A stretch of 64,000 nucleotides of DNA from Rathayibacter sp. VKM Ac-2857 (GTDB lineage Bacteria > Actinomycetota > Actinomycetes > Actinomycetales > Microbacteriaceae), in the NCBI RefSeq assembly GCF_013205025.1, contig NZ_JABMLE010000001.1, positions 310,001 to 374,000 of the forward strand. Direction: 5' to 3'. The first letter of the stretch is position 1. Each line of letters starts with the position of its first letter. Below the pieces are notes generated by a model. The model was given only the letters and a program-made list of their open reading frames with translations, had not been told where the DNA came from and made no database searches. Both the position numbers and the translations under genes were made by a program. Positions 53,862-63,479 of this stretch are shown in pieces.

Positions 53862-56697
53862 GCCGTCGTCCTTCCGTGACCCTCGATTCTACGAGTCCGG
53901 GGACACCCGCTGGAGAAGCGAGGAGAGGTCGTGCCGTCAGGACGGACCGCGCCGCCGCTGCCTCTCGAGGAACTTCAGTCGATACCTGCGGGAATCGGAG
54001 AAGGCGCCGATCCCCGTTCCGAGCAGCGCGACCGCGGAGAGGACGATCCACCACGGCGGCTGGTGCGGCACCGCGGCCAGGAACAGGAGGACTGCCATGT
54101 GGGCGAACATGACCAGTGGGATCGAGACACCCGGTTGATCCTTCCGGAGTTCGGGTCGTTCCTTCCGAGTCACGCCGACTCCTTCTCCTCGTCACGCCAC
54201 GTCGATCCCGTATCCAAGCAGTCGGCGACGTCCGCGACCGATCCGCGGCGCAAGGCTGTCCACTCCGTCGCAAGACACCCGCGGATCGGGTTCCGGCAGC
54301 ACCGTCCTCCCCGGCGACGGGCGACCCTCGGCTGAGCACAGGCGCGGTTCGACCTCCGCGCTCGTCCGGAGCAGCCACCGGGGCGGCGGCGCCGCTCGTC
54401 CAGACCCCGACGCCCTCCGGTCGCGAGGAGAGCAGCACCGTCCCCTCCAGGTCGGTCCGCAGGGCGCGGGTCCCGCGCTCGGCCAGCAGGGCGAGCAGCG
54501 ACGGCGTCGGGTGGCCGTACGTGTTGTCCGCGCCGACCGAGACGAGGCCGATGCGGGCGCCGAGCGCGTCGTAGAGGGCGGGCGACTGGTCGGCGGAGCC
54601 GTGGTGCGCCACTTTCACGACGTCGACGCGGCCCGGGTCCAGGCGCGCGAGCCGGCCCTGCTCCTCGGCGCCGAGGTCGCCGAGCATGGCCAGGGACAGC
54701 GGCCCGCCGATCGCGTCCGCGGCGATGTCGATCCGCAGGGTCACGCTCGCCTCGTTGCCGCGGAGGGTGGTCCCCCGCTCCGGCCAGACGACCCGCCAGC
54801 GCAGCGAGCCGACCGAGCCGCTGTCGCCGCGCGCCGCTTCCCGCACCGCGGCGCCGCCGGACACGAGGTCGGCGCGGTCGCGGGTGTCGCCCTCGTCCGC
54901 CACCGGACCGACGAGCGCCTCGTCGACGCGGCCGACCACGGCCGCCAGGCCGCCGACGTGGTCGAGGTCGTAGTGGGTGAGCAGCAGCAGCGCGAGGCGG
55001 TCGATGCCGAGCAGGTCGAGGCACGCGTCGAGCCGCTCCGGCAGCGGCCCGGTGTCGACGAGGACCACCCCGGCGTCGCCGCGGACCAGTACCGCGTCGC
55101 CCTGCCCGATGTCGCACATCGCCACCCGCCAGTCGGAGGGGACGGCGGCGGTGCGCAGCAGCGGGGTCGCCACGCCCGACGCCGCTCCGACGACGAGCGC
55201 CCCCGCCAGCACCGTCGCCGCGCACCGCCGCAGCAGCCGGAGTCGACGGGACCGGGTGACCAGCAGCAGCGCGAGCACGGTCAGGACCGTGAGCGCCAGC
55301 AGCCCGCCGAGCCCGGGCAGCCAGGCGATCCGCGGAGACGGCCAGCTCGCGACGGCGCGCGCGATCGAGGCGATCCACCAGGCCGGCACCGCCGCGAGCC
55401 GGATCGCCACGTCGGCCCCCACCGGCCACCACGGCGCGAGCAGGCAGCCGATCAGCCCGAGTCCGGTCGCCGCGGGTGCCGCCGGCTCGGCGAGCAGGTT
55501 CGCCAGCACCCCGTAGACCGGGATCGTCGGATCGATCAGCAGGACCGCCGGCTGGCACGCGAGCTGCGCCGCCAGGGGTACCGCGATCAGCAGCGCGAGC
55601 GGTCGCGGCAGGACGTCCTCGAGCCGGCGCGCGATCGGCTCCGCCGCGAGCAGCAGCCCACCCGTCGCCAGCACGGACAGCACGAAGCCGAGCCGCCCCG
55701 CGATCGACGGATCGACGAGCATCAGCAGGACGACGCTCGCCAGCAGCGCCGGGACCGCCGCACCGGACCGCCGCCCCAGCCGTGCGAGCAGCACGACGGT
55801 CGCCATCACCGCCGCCCGCACGACGCTCGGCTCCGGAGTGACCAGCACGACGAACGCTGCGAGGACCGCCAGCGCCGAGAGGGTGCGGAGGCGACGGCCG
55901 GCGCCGAGCAGCGCGGCGACGAGCCAGCCGGCCGCGACCACGACCGCGCAGTTCGCTCCGGAGACCGCAGTGAGGTGGGTGAGCGAGGCGGTCCGCATGT
56001 CGTCCTCCAGGTCGGACGAGAGGGCTGAGGTGTCCCCCGTCGCGAGGCCCGGTAGAAGGCCTGCGACGTCTCCGCCGATCATCGCGGTCCGGGCGAGGAA
56101 GCCCGCGCGCAGCACCTCCGCGACCGCCGCCACTCCGACGGGCGGGCGTCGCTCGAGCACGGCGCTCGCGGTCAGGAGCGTGCTCTCGCCGACGGAGCCC
56201 GGCTCCTCTGCCCGGACCCGGAGCACGACCTCGGAGCCGACCGGCAGTCGGCCGCCGGGCTCGGCCAGGAACACCCGCACCGGCGCGGACATCGGCTGAT
56301 CCTCCAGCTGCAGCGCGGTGCCGTCGAACCACACTCCGCCGGCGGTGAGCGGCCGCGCGGAGGTCTCGATGCGGACGAGCACCGCCTGAACCGCTCGGGA
56401 TTCCGCCGCCGCCCGCAGCTCCGAAGGGTGCCGCTCGGGCGCTGCGACCACGACGGAGGTGACGGCCAGCGCCGCTCCTCCGAGTGCCACCGCGATCCCG
56501 GCCAGGACGACGGCCGCGCGGCGACGACGGAACACGAGCACCGTCGCGACGACGACGAGGGTCACCGACCACGCCACCGTGCAGAGCAGCGCCCCGCCCC
56601 CGAAAACGGCCGTGACCGGCAGCAGCCCGGCCGCCGCGGCCGCCGCCCACGCCGCGAGCGCGAGCGGCAGCAGCCGCAGATCCTGCGCGCGGATCAC
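53671..56697 (-). CDS. comEC: ComEC/Rec2 competence channel with an abnormal C-terminal read-through
   Basis: A DNA-uptake channel. N-terminal spans and ComEC core (LTHLTAVSGANCAVVVAAGWLV; PAVLLIDPTIPVYGVLANLLAEPAAP split), then the metallo-beta-lactamase-like domain with LLLTHYDLDHVGGLAAVV and VAHHGSADQSPALYD. The recognisable protein ends near VWTSGA (Trp766), the usual length. The frame then has no stop for about 240 further codons of Arg/Ser-rich, unrelated sequence and runs over the 53937-54173 gene and the start of holA. The likely cause is a lost stop or a small indel. GTG 56697 overlaps comEA by 4 bp. Confidence 0.85.
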   Translation of the reverse strand: MIRAQDLRLLPLALAAWAAAAAAGLLPVTAVFGGGALLCTVAWSVTLVVVATVLVFRRRRAAVVLAGIAVALGGAALAVTSVVVAAPERHPSELRAAAESRAVQAVLVRIETSARPLTAGGVWFDGTALQLEDQPMSAPVRVFLAEPGGRLPVGSEVVLRVRAEEPGSVGESTLLTASAVLERRPPVGVAAVAEVLRAGFLARTAMIGGDVAGLLPGLATGDTSALSSDLEDDMRTASLTHLTAVSGANCAVVVAAGWLVAALLGAGRRLRTLSALAVLAAFVVLVTPEPSVVRAAVMATVVLLARLGRRSGAAVPALLASVVLLMLVDPSIAGRLGFVLSVLATGGLLLAAEPIARRLEDVLPRPLALLIAVPLAAQLACQPAVLLIDPTIPVYGVLANLLAEPAAPAATGLGLIGCLLAPWWPVGADVAIRLAAVPAWWIASIARAVASWPSPRIAWLPGLGGLLALTVLTVLALLLVTRSRRLRLLRRCAATVLAGALVVGAASGVATPLLRTAAVPSDWRVAMCDIGQGDAVLVRGDAGVVLVDTGPLPERLDACLDLLGIDRLALLLLTHYDLDHVGGLAAVVGRVDEALVGPVADEGDTRDRADLVSGGAAVREAARGDSGSVGSLRWRVVWPERGTTLRGNEASVTLRIDIAADAIGGPLSLAMLGDLGAEEQGRLARLDPGRVDVVKVAHHGSADQSPALYDALGARIGLVSVGADNTYGHPTPSLLALLAERGTRALRTDLEGTVLLSSRPEGVGVWTSGAAAPVAAPDERGGRTAPVLSRGSPVAGEDGAAGTRSAGVLRRSGQPCAADRSRTSPTAWIRDRRGVTRRRSRRDSEGTTRTPEGSTGCLDPTGHVRPHGSPPVPGRGAAPAAVVDRPLRGRAARNGDRRLLRFPQVSTEVPREAAAARSVLTARPLLASPAGVPGLVESRVTEGRRHGRQSPGPRQGGPLEGGDPAARVEPDATRSDRADHRSRAVPRRPGTAVPPRVPARRGPESRGQ
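53937..54173 (-). CDS. Small two-span membrane protein
   Basis: A 78-aa protein, MTRKERPELRKDQPGVSIPL, with spans at about 18-37 and 41-59 and a basic tail (DSRRYRLKFLERQRRRG). Start GTG 54173 has a strong GAGGAGAAGGAG ribosome site 6 nt upstream, which shows it is a real gene despite lying inside the extended comEC frame. I do not recognise a family. Confidence 0.65.
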   Translation of the reverse strand: MTRKERPELRKDQPGVSIPLVMFAHMAVLLFLAAVPHQPPWWIVLSAVALLGTGIGAFSDSRRYRLKFLERQRRRGPS

Positions 56698-57392
56698 GGC
56701 GCCACCTGCTCGCGGAACGCCTCGAGCGTCTTCTCGCCGACGCCCGGCACCTCCAGCAGCTGGTCCACCGAGGTGAACGGCCCGTGCTCCTCGCGGTAGG
56801 CGACGATCTTCGCCGCCGTCGCAGGGCCGATCTCGGGCAGCTCCTCCAGTTGCGCGGCCGTGGCCGTGCTCAGGCTGACGATGCCGCCGGTGGTGCCCGC
56901 AGCTGCGGCCGGACCCGTGCCGCCCGGCACGACCGCCGCACCCCGCTCGGGGACGAGGATCTGCTCACCGTCCACGAGCCGCCGTGCGAGATTCACGGCT
57001 GCCCGCTCGGCTGCTTCCGTGAAGCCACCCGCCGCCGCGAGCGCATCGGCCACCCGCGCACCAGGATCGAGCAGGTAGAGGCCAGGCGCGGCGACCGCTC
57101 CGGCGACGTGCACGTAGAGGACCTCGCCCGGACTGCTGCTGGGAGGAGGCGAACCGGTCGCGCCCGCAGATGCCGGCGCTCCAGACGGACCCGCCGCAGC
57201 AGCGGCACCACCGGCCGGCGCGAGCACCTCCGTCCGGCCGCTCGCCCGCGTCCCTGCGAGGAGCACTGCCACGACCGCTGCCGCGATCACCAGCACCATC
57301 GCCGCGCCGACCCCGATCCGCCAGCGCGATCGCGCTCGGCGCGGACGTCGCAGCAGCCCCGCGGGGTCGTCGGCCTGGCTCGTCTGCTGCAT
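56694..57392 (-). CDS. comEA: ComEA helix-hairpin-helix DNA-binding protein
   Basis: A 232-aa protein: one N-terminal membrane span (residues 25-45), an Ala/Pro/Ser linker, an SLBB domain (LYVHVAGAVAAPGLYLLDPG), then C-terminal HhH motifs (TATAAQLEELPEIGPATAAKI; LLEVPGVGEKTLEAFRE split). It binds incoming DNA outside the membrane and passes it to ComEC. It is coupled to comEC (4-bp overlap). Confidence 0.94.
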   Translation of the reverse strand: MQQTSQADDPAGLLRRPRRARSRWRIGVGAAMVLVIAAAVVAVLLAGTRASGRTEVLAPAGGAAAAAGPSGAPASAGATGSPPPSSSPGEVLYVHVAGAVAAPGLYLLDPGARVADALAAAGGFTEAAERAAVNLARRLVDGEQILVPERGAAVVPGGTGPAAAAGTTGGIVSLSTATAAQLEELPEIGPATAAKIVAYREEHGPFTSVDQLLEVPGVGEKTLEAFREQVAP

Positions 57393-57494
57393 CCGACGAC
57401 GCTAGGGCGGCCCGGTTCGGGCGATCATCGACTCCCTCGGATCAGTGGACGAAGCTCGACATCCCGTCCTGTGGAGGACGCCCGCCCCGCCCGC

Positions 57495-57962
57495 TCAGAG
57501 CAACCGCAGCCGCCCGACGATCTTGTCGATCCGGTTCCTCGGTCCGATCAGACCGACCGCCAGGTACTCGACGAGCTCCGGCGCGGTCGCCCCGAGCACC
57601 TCCCGGTACTCGTCGTACACGCGGGTGTCCTGCGCGGCGGCGGGCATGTCGGCGACGAACGTCCCCTCGTGCGCCTCCGCCTTCGCCCGGATCGTCCGGA
57701 GCGTCGCCGCATCGGCCGCGAGCACGGTGCAGCCCGCCCACGGCAGCCCCGGGTGCTCGGAGCCCGTGGTGTCCTGCGCGGCCGGACCGAGCAGGCCGGT
57801 CACCTGCGCGCCGGTCGCGGCCGCGACGCAGACGGCGGCGTTCACCGCCCGCCCGATCGGGAGCGCCTCGTCGACCACGACCACCCACTTCAGACGCGCC
57901 GATCGGGTCGGCGCCGCGGTGTCGATCTCGTCCTCGGCGTAGCCGACCGGTGCAGTGCTCAT
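57495..57962 (-). CDS. DUF2000 family protein
   Basis: A 155-aa protein with KWVVVVDEALPIGRAVNAAV, VTGLLGP, HPGLPWAGCTVLAAD and ELVEYLAVGLIGPRNRIDKIVG, the DUF2000 pattern related to peptidyl-tRNA hydrolase-like folds. Function is unknown. It diverges from the Lrp-type regulator, a common pair. Confidence 0.88.
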   Translation of the reverse strand: MSTAPVGYAEDEIDTAAPTRSARLKWVVVVDEALPIGRAVNAAVCVAAATGAQVTGLLGPAAQDTTGSEHPGLPWAGCTVLAADAATLRTIRAKAEAHEGTFVADMPAAAQDTRVYDEYREVLGATAPELVEYLAVGLIGPRNRIDKIVGRLRLL

Positions 57963-58042
57963 CGTCGTCCCTCTCTGGTCGGTCCTCCCGACCGGCCGCG
58001 CTCACGATAGGCGGATGGGCGAGCCTCCCGCAGGATGTCCGT

Positions 58043-58528
58043 ATGAACGACCAGCAGAACCGCGACGGAGCGGTCCTCGACGCGCTCGACATCGCCATCC
58101 TCCGCCTCCTCCAGTCGGATGCGCGGATGTCCAATCGCGACGTCGCGACCGCGGTCGGCGTGTCCCCCACCACCTCCCTCGATCGCATGCGGCGCCTGCG
58201 CACCCGCGGCGTCATCCGGGGCGCCACCCTCGACGTCGACCTCGCCGCGATCGGACGCGGCGTCCAGGCGCTGATCGCCGTTCGGATCCGGCCGCCGTCC
58301 CGCGAGGTGATCGAGTCCTTCCGCGACTGGGTCAGCGGCCTCGAGCAGACCCTCGGCGTCTTCGTCACCGCCGGCAACGAGGACTTCATCATCCACGTCG
58401 CCGTCCGCGACAACGACGACCTCTACGCCTTCGTCATCGACCGCCTCACCGAGCGCCGCGAGGTCGCCGACGTCCGCACCTCGGTCGTCTACCAGCACAT
58501 CCGCAACGCGTCGGTGCCGCCCGCCTGA
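58043..58528 (+). CDS. Lrp/AsnC-family transcription regulator
   Basis: A 161-aa regulator. HTH (LDALDIAILRLLQSDARMSN, then RDVATAVGVSPTTSLDRMRRL) and the RAM ligand-binding domain (VQALIAVRIRPPSREVIESF). It probably senses an amino acid and controls the divergent DUF2000 gene, inferred from the arrangement. ATG 58043 follows AGGAT. Confidence 0.92.
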   Translation: MNDQQNRDGAVLDALDIAILRLLQSDARMSNRDVATAVGVSPTTSLDRMRRLRTRGVIRGATLDVDLAAIGRGVQALIAVRIRPPSREVIESFRDWVSGLEQTLGVFVTAGNEDFIIHVAVRDNDDLYAFVIDRLTERREVADVRTSVVYQHIRNASVPPA

Positions 58529-58684
58529 GCGAGCGCGTCGGCAGTGGGAACGCCCAACGGCCGGAGATGAGCGACCGCGAGAGGGAGGTACTCGCCGAGC
58601 TCACCCGCGGTCGCTCGAGTATCGAGCGGACGGGACGCCTCCGGCGCCGGCGCAGGGCGGCGAGGAGACTGACGTCTGCAGGGG

Positions 58685-58727
58685 GGTGGGTCTCGATACG
58701 CCGCTTCGCGGCTACTCGACCAGCATG
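58685..58727 (-). repeat. Single palindromic repeat copy between convergent genes
   Basis: A reverse copy of the main repeat, with a shorter central stem (CCGC TTC GCGG). It lies between the Lrp gene and the small membrane gene. The rest of 58529-58777 shows nothing I can assign. Confidence 0.88.
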
Positions 58728-58777
58728 AAAGCGGGCCTCTCTTCCAAGTAGGTCGCTTCAGCGTGCAGAGGTACCCG

Positions 58778-59143
58778 TCACTGGCGGTTCTTCGTCCTCT
58801 CCAGTGCCGCGATGGTGCGCAGCATCAGCGCCATCGTGCCGAAAGCGACGGCGGCGACCAGCGCCGGCAGGTGAGTCAGGACCCCGAGTGCGACGGGTGC
58901 GGCTCCCCAGGAGACACTGATCACGAGCGCTGCGACGATGAAGGCCAGCAGCTCGAGCCCTGAGTGCGGCGTCGACCGCACTGCGACCGCCGCGAGGAGT
59001 GTGCAGGCGACGATCGCAGACGCCGCCACGATGATCGCCGCCGTGTCGAGAGCGCGGAGTGCGGTGAACGCCGCGTCGAACAGGATCTTCGCGATCAGGA
59101 GCGAGGCGACGATGCGCCGCGAGGAGAGGGAGAAAGCCTTCAT
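58778..59143 (-). CDS. Hypothetical membrane protein with four spans
   Basis: A 121-aa protein, MKAFSLSSRRIVASLLIAKI, with hydrophobic spans at about 11-30, 33-54, 62-79 and 83-105 and a basic end (ALERTKNRQ). Start ATG 59143 has CGGGAG upstream; GTG 59149 is possible. I do not recognise a family. Confidence 0.65.
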   Translation of the reverse strand: MKAFSLSSRRIVASLLIAKILFDAAFTALRALDTAAIIVAASAIVACTLLAAVAVRSTPHSGLELLAFIVAALVISVSWGAAPVALGVLTHLPALVAAVAFGTMALMLRTIAALERTKNRQ

Positions 59144-59364
59144 GAGCACTCCCGGGGTCAGAGGAGGAACGAGACGGCATCGACGTCGACGAGCATCAGT
59201 GCCGGGAGGACGCGAGAGACAGCACTCTTACACGTATGGAGACGGTGTACTCGGGCCTGACGTCCGGCGACGGTCGGCACGACGTCCTGGCATCGTCCGC
59301 CCGGGCACCTGGCGGATCACGGCAGACCTCTCCGCCTGGGACAGCGCGTCGGCACGGGAACGCC

Positions 59365-59398
59365 GAAAGGGCCCCTCCGCAGTGGAGGAGCCCCTTCG
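59365..59398 (-). terminator. leuS intrinsic terminator
   Basis: On the minus strand, GAAGGGGCTCCTCC pairs with GGAGGGGCCCTTTC around a short loop, 25 bp after the leuS stop. The stem ends in a T-rich stretch. Confidence 0.8.
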
Positions 59399-59422
59399 AG
59401 GAGGTCCGGTGCTCGGAAGGAC

Positions 59423-62005
59423 CTACGCCGGCTTCGTCACCAGGTTCACCAGGCGCGGCGCCCGGACGACGGCGGTGACGACCTCGCGGCCCTGCAGCGC
59501 CCGCGCGACACCGGTGGCCGCGCGCGCCTTCTGCTCGAGCTCGTCCGAGGAGATCTTCGGCGAGACCTCGATCCGGTCGCGGACCTTGCCGTCGACCTGC
59601 AGGATCGCGGTGACCTTCTCCTCGACCAGGAGCGTCGGGTCGGCCTTGCGCCAGAGCGCGTGCGCCACCGAGCCCTCGTAGCCCAGACGGTTCCACATGT
59701 CCTCGGCCGTGTACGGCGCGAACAGGTTGAGCGCCATCGCGACGACCTCCGTCGCCTCGCGGACGGCGGGGTCGCCCGCGCCGGCACCGGAGTCGATGAC
59801 CTTGCGGGTCGCGTTGACCAGCTCCATCAGGCGCGCAACGACGACGTTGAATTTGAACGCCTCGATCAGCGACGGCGACTCGGCGAGGAAGCGGTGCGTC
59901 TGCCGGCGCAGTGCCGCGTCGCCGTTCTTCCACTCCACGTCGGGCTTGGTGGTGACGTCCTTCGCCAGGCGCCAGGCGCGGGCGAGGAACTTCGCGCTGC
60001 CCGACGGCGAGACGTCGGCCCAGTCGATGTCGTCCTCGGGCGGGCCGGCGAACGCCATCGTCAGGCGCACGGCGTCGACGCCGAACTCGTCCAGCTGGTC
60101 GGACAGGCGGACGATGTTGCCCTTCGACTTCGACATCGCGGCGCCGTCCATCTGCACCATGCCCTGGTTGAGCAGCGCGGTGAACGGCTCGGTGAAGGAG
60201 ACGTAGCCGAGGTCGAAGAGCACCTTGGTGATGAAGCGCGCGTAGAGCAGGTGCAGGATCGCGTGCGTCACGCCGCCCACGTACTGGTCGACGGGCGCCC
60301 ACTTCTCGGCGAGCTTCGGGTCGAACGCCTGGGTGTCGTCCTTCGGCGAGAGGAAGCGCAGGAAGTACCAGGAGGAGTCGACGAAGGTGTCCATCGTGTC
60401 CGGGTCGCGGCGCGCGGGGGTGCCGTCGTTCGGGTTCGTGACGTTCACCCAGTCCTCCGCAGCACCGAGCGGCGACGAGCCCTTCGGCTGCAGGTCGAGG
60501 CCGTCGGTCGAGGGCAGGCGCACGGGCAGCTGGTCCTCTGGGACGGGGATCAGCTCGCCGTTCTCGCCGTGGATGATCGGGATCGGCGTGCCCCAGTAGC
60601 GCTGGCGCGAGATCAGCCAGTCGCGCAGGCGGTAGTTCTTGGCGGAGCGGCCGCGGCCGCGCTCCTCGAGCAGCTTGATCACGCGCTCGATGGCGGTGCG
60701 CTTGGAGAGGCCGTCGAGAGGGCCGGAGTTGATCAGGCGGCCGTCGCCGGTCAGCGCCTCGCCGGTGGTGGCCGGGTCGAGCGAGTACTCCTTCTCGAGC
60801 GCGGCGAGCTCCTCCGGGTCCTTCGGGATCACCGGGATCGCGCCGGTGACCGAGGCGGTCGTGTCGACGACGACCCGCACCGGCAGGTCGAAGGCGCGGG
60901 CGAAATCGAGGTCGCGCTGGTCGTGCGCGGGGACGGCCATCACCGCGCCGTGCCCGTAGTCGGACAGGACGTAGTCGGCCGACCAGATCGGCAGGCGCTC
61001 GCCGTTGACGGGGTTGATCGCGTAGCGGCCGAGGAAGACGCCGGTCTTGGGGCGGTCGACGGTGAGGCGCTCGATCTCACTCGACTTCTGCACCTTCTCG
61101 AGGTAGCTGCGGAAGGCGGTCTGCAGCTCCGGGTCGGCGCCCTCGACCAGCTCGGCGGCCAGGTCGGAGTCGGGTGCGACGACCATGAAGGTCGCGCCGA
61201 AGAGGGTGTCGGGGCGCGTCGTGAAGACGGTGATCCGCTCCTCGCGGCCCTCGATCTCGAACTCGACGTCGGCGCCGATCGAGCGGCCGATCCAGTTGCG
61301 CTGCATGGCGATGACCTTCGACGGCCAGGAGCCCTCGAGCTGGTTGAGGTCGTCGAGCAGGCGGTCCGCGTAGTCGGTGATCTTGAAGTACCACTGGGTG
61401 AGCTTCTTCTTCACGACGACGGCGCCGGAGCGCTCGGAGGTGCCGTCGGCGAGGACCTGCTCGTTCGCGAGGACGGTCTGGTCCACCGGGTCCCAGTTGA
61501 CCCAGCTGTCCTTGCGGTAGGCGAGGCCCTTCTCGTACATCTTGAGGAACAGCCACTGGTTCCACTTGTAGTACTCGGGGTCGGAGGTGTGCAGCACGCG
61601 GTCCCAGTCGAAGGACGCGGCGTAGCGCTTCATCGAGCGCTTCTGCTGCTCGATGTTGTCGTAGGTCCAGGTGACCGGGTTGAGGCCGCGCTTGATCGCC
61701 GCGTTCTCGGCGGGCAGGCCGAAGCTGTCCCAGCCGATCGGGTGCAGCACGTTGAAGCCCTGCTGGCGCCAGTAGCGGGCGATGACGTCGCCCAGCGCGT
61801 ACGCCTCCGCGTGGCCCATGTGCAGGTCGCCGGAGGGGTACGGGAACATGTCGAGCACGTACTTGCGCGGGCGCTTGTCGGTGGAGTCGCCGGTCGCGAA
61901 CGGCCGGGTCTCCTCCCAGATCGGGAGCCACTTCTCCTGGAGCGCGCGGAAGTCGTAGCGCTCCTCGTCGGTCGGGCCGGTCTGCTGGGAGGTCTCTTCT
62001 GCCAC
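59423..62005 (-). CDS. leuS: Leucyl-tRNA synthetase
   Basis: An 860-aa class I synthetase. HIGH motif as HMGH (62-65) in [20 protein letters not shown] as MSKSKGN near 623; the CP1 editing domain is present between them ([18 protein letters not shown]). It has the usual anticodon-binding C-terminus. Confidence 0.97.
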   Translation of the reverse strand: MAEETSQQTGPTDEERYDFRALQEKWLPIWEETRPFATGDSTDKRPRKYVLDMFPYPSGDLHMGHAEAYALGDVIARYWRQQGFNVLHPIGWDSFGLPAENAAIKRGLNPVTWTYDNIEQQKRSMKRYAASFDWDRVLHTSDPEYYKWNQWLFLKMYEKGLAYRKDSWVNWDPVDQTVLANEQVLADGTSERSGAVVVKKKLTQWYFKITDYADRLLDDLNQLEGSWPSKVIAMQRNWIGRSIGADVEFEIEGREERITVFTTRPDTLFGATFMVVAPDSDLAAELVEGADPELQTAFRSYLEKVQKSSEIERLTVDRPKTGVFLGRYAINPVNGERLPIWSADYVLSDYGHGAVMAVPAHDQRDLDFARAFDLPVRVVVDTTASVTGAIPVIPKDPEELAALEKEYSLDPATTGEALTGDGRLINSGPLDGLSKRTAIERVIKLLEERGRGRSAKNYRLRDWLISRQRYWGTPIPIIHGENGELIPVPEDQLPVRLPSTDGLDLQPKGSSPLGAAEDWVNVTNPNDGTPARRDPDTMDTFVDSSWYFLRFLSPKDDTQAFDPKLAEKWAPVDQYVGGVTHAILHLLYARFITKVLFDLGYVSFTEPFTALLNQGMVQMDGAAMSKSKGNIVRLSDQLDEFGVDAVRLTMAFAGPPEDDIDWADVSPSGSAKFLARAWRLAKDVTTKPDVEWKNGDAALRRQTHRFLAESPSLIEAFKFNVVVARLMELVNATRKVIDSGAGAGDPAVREATEVVAMALNLFAPYTAEDMWNRLGYEGSVAHALWRKADPTLLVEEKVTAILQVDGKVRDRIEVSPKISSDELEQKARAATGVARALQGREVVTAVVRAPRLVNLVTKPA

Positions 62006-62086
62006 AGGTGTGTCCTACTTCTGTGAGGGTGGGGGTGGGCGCGCGCTCGGAGGGCGCCTGCGTCCGACGAACAACCCTACTGGCCT

Positions 62087-63460
62087 CTAGCGACCGGGCG
62101 ACGACTCCGCCGTGACGTGCAGGTCGACTCCGAGCGCGGCGAGCAGCGCGCGGGCCTTGAGGAGGGTCTCCTCCACCTCCTCGTCCGGGATCGACAGGGT
62201 CGTGATGCCCCCGCCCGTGCCGATCCTGGCGCGGACGCCGTCGAGCACGAGGGTCCGGATGGTCATCGCGAGATCGAGTGAGCCGTCGCCGCCGAGCCGG
62301 CCGAACGCACCGGCGTAGAGACCGCGCGGCCCCGCCTCCCACTCCCGCAGCAGCTCGATCGCCCGCCGCTTCGGCGCTCCCGTCATCGACCCGGCGGGGA
62401 AGGTCGCCGCGAGCAGCTCGGCCAGGCCGACACCCGGCGCGCGCTGCGCCGACACCTCGCTCACCAGCTGGTGCACGTGCGGGTAGCTCTCGACCTCGAG
62501 GAGGCGGTCCACCCGCACGGAGGAGGGAGCGGCGATGCGCGCGAGGTCGTTGCGCACCAGGTCGACGATCATCACGTTCTCGGCGCGCTCCTTGACGCTC
62601 GCGAGCAGCTCGGCGCGCAGCTCCGCGTCGACGACCGGGTCGGCGCTGCGGGTGCGGGTGCCCTTGATCGGGTGCGTCGAGACGCGACCGTCTGCGGAGG
62701 CGTCGAGGAAGCGCTCGGGAGAGGCGCTGACGAGGGCGAGCCCGCCGACCCGGATCAGGCCGCCGTGGTGACTGGGGCTCGACCGCCGGAGACGGCGGTA
62801 CGCCTCGACGGGGTCGAAGGCGCCCTCGACCACCACCTCGTTGGTGAGGCACAGCTGGTAGGCGTCGCCCGCGCGGATCGCGGCCCGGCAGCGCGCGATC
62901 AGGGCGCGGTACTGCTCGGGGTCGTGCCGCCACTCCACGGGGCCGGCGGGCTCGGCGCTGCGCGGCTCGTCGGCGCCGGCCTCGTCGGCGGTATCCGGGG
63001 CCGCGGCGAGCGCCGTCAGCGCCTGCTCGAGTCGCCGCGCCTCGCCCTCCTGCCGACGGGAGGAGACGCGGTGCAGAGTCCTCCGGGCGTGATCGAACTC
63101 GAGCACCGGATCGCCGCGGATCAGCGCGAGCGCCGGCGGCGCGTCCGCACCGGTGGGCGCCGCCGGGAGGGAAACGAAGGGCGCGCCCGCCTCGTAGGAG
63201 ATCCAGCCGTAGCGGCCGAGCGCGCGGTCGCCGCTCCGCTCCTCGTCGACCGCGGCGAGCGCCGCCGACACGTCAGCGCCGGCCTCGACCGTGAGCACGT
63301 CGTCTGAGGCGCCGAGGAAGGTTCGGCCCTCGACGGCGTCCCGACCGGAGTCGAGCCAGAAGGAGGCGTCCGCGCCGGCGAACAGGGCGAGGTAGGCGCG
63401 CTCGGGATCGACCCACGGCAGCTCCCGGCGGAGTGCGGGGTCCTCGAGGAGAGCGGCCAC
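62087..63460 (-). CDS. pabB: Aminodeoxychorismate synthase component I (chorismate-binding)
   Basis: A 457-aa enzyme, with signatures IRAGDAYQLCLTNEV, HPIKGTRTRS, MIVDLVRNDLARI, TFPAGSMTGAPKRRAIELL and IGTGGGITTLS, all of the chorismate-binding family. With PabA and PabC it makes p-aminobenzoate for folate; an anthranilate synthase role is less likely. GTG 63460 is chosen because TACGCT lies 6 nt upstream; ATG 63481 would overlap the divergent gene's start. Confidence 0.88.
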   Translation of the reverse strand: MAALLEDPALRRELPWVDPERAYLALFAGADASFWLDSGRDAVEGRTFLGASDDVLTVEAGADVSAALAAVDEERSGDRALGRYGWISYEAGAPFVSLPAAPTGADAPPALALIRGDPVLEFDHARRTLHRVSSRRQEGEARRLEQALTALAAAPDTADEAGADEPRSAEPAGPVEWRHDPEQYRALIARCRAAIRAGDAYQLCLTNEVVVEGAFDPVEAYRRLRRSSPSHHGGLIRVGGLALVSASPERFLDASADGRVSTHPIKGTRTRSADPVVDAELRAELLASVKERAENVMIVDLVRNDLARIAAPSSVRVDRLLEVESYPHVHQLVSEVSAQRAPGVGLAELLAATFPAGSMTGAPKRRAIELLREWEAGPRGLYAGAFGRLGGDGSLDLAMTIRTLVLDGVRARIGTGGGITTLSIPDEEVEETLLKARALLAALGVDLHVTAESSPGR

Positions 63461-63465
63461 TGGGC

Positions 63466-63472
63466 TAGCGTA
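63466..63472. promoter_or_regulatory. Overlapping divergent -10 boxes (pabB / pabC-like)
   Basis: TAGCGT on plus (63466-63471, 8 nt before ATG 63480) and TACGCT on minus (63467-63472, 6 nt before GTG 63460) share five bases. Both have leaderless spacing. Confidence 0.55.
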
Positions 63473-63479
63473 GGCCGTC

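Noticed and set aside
54170-54420. Alternative comEC end by frameshift to the stop at 54170
   Set aside because: It would give a GTGA overlap with the next gene, but the resulting peptide has no likeness to a ComEC C-terminus, so I could not choose this frame.
58533-59365. Similar 22-nt stretches near 58535 and 59345 (GCGCGTCGGCA...GGGAACGCC)
   Set aside because: Only two imperfect copies, both short and GC-rich; not enough to call a repeat.
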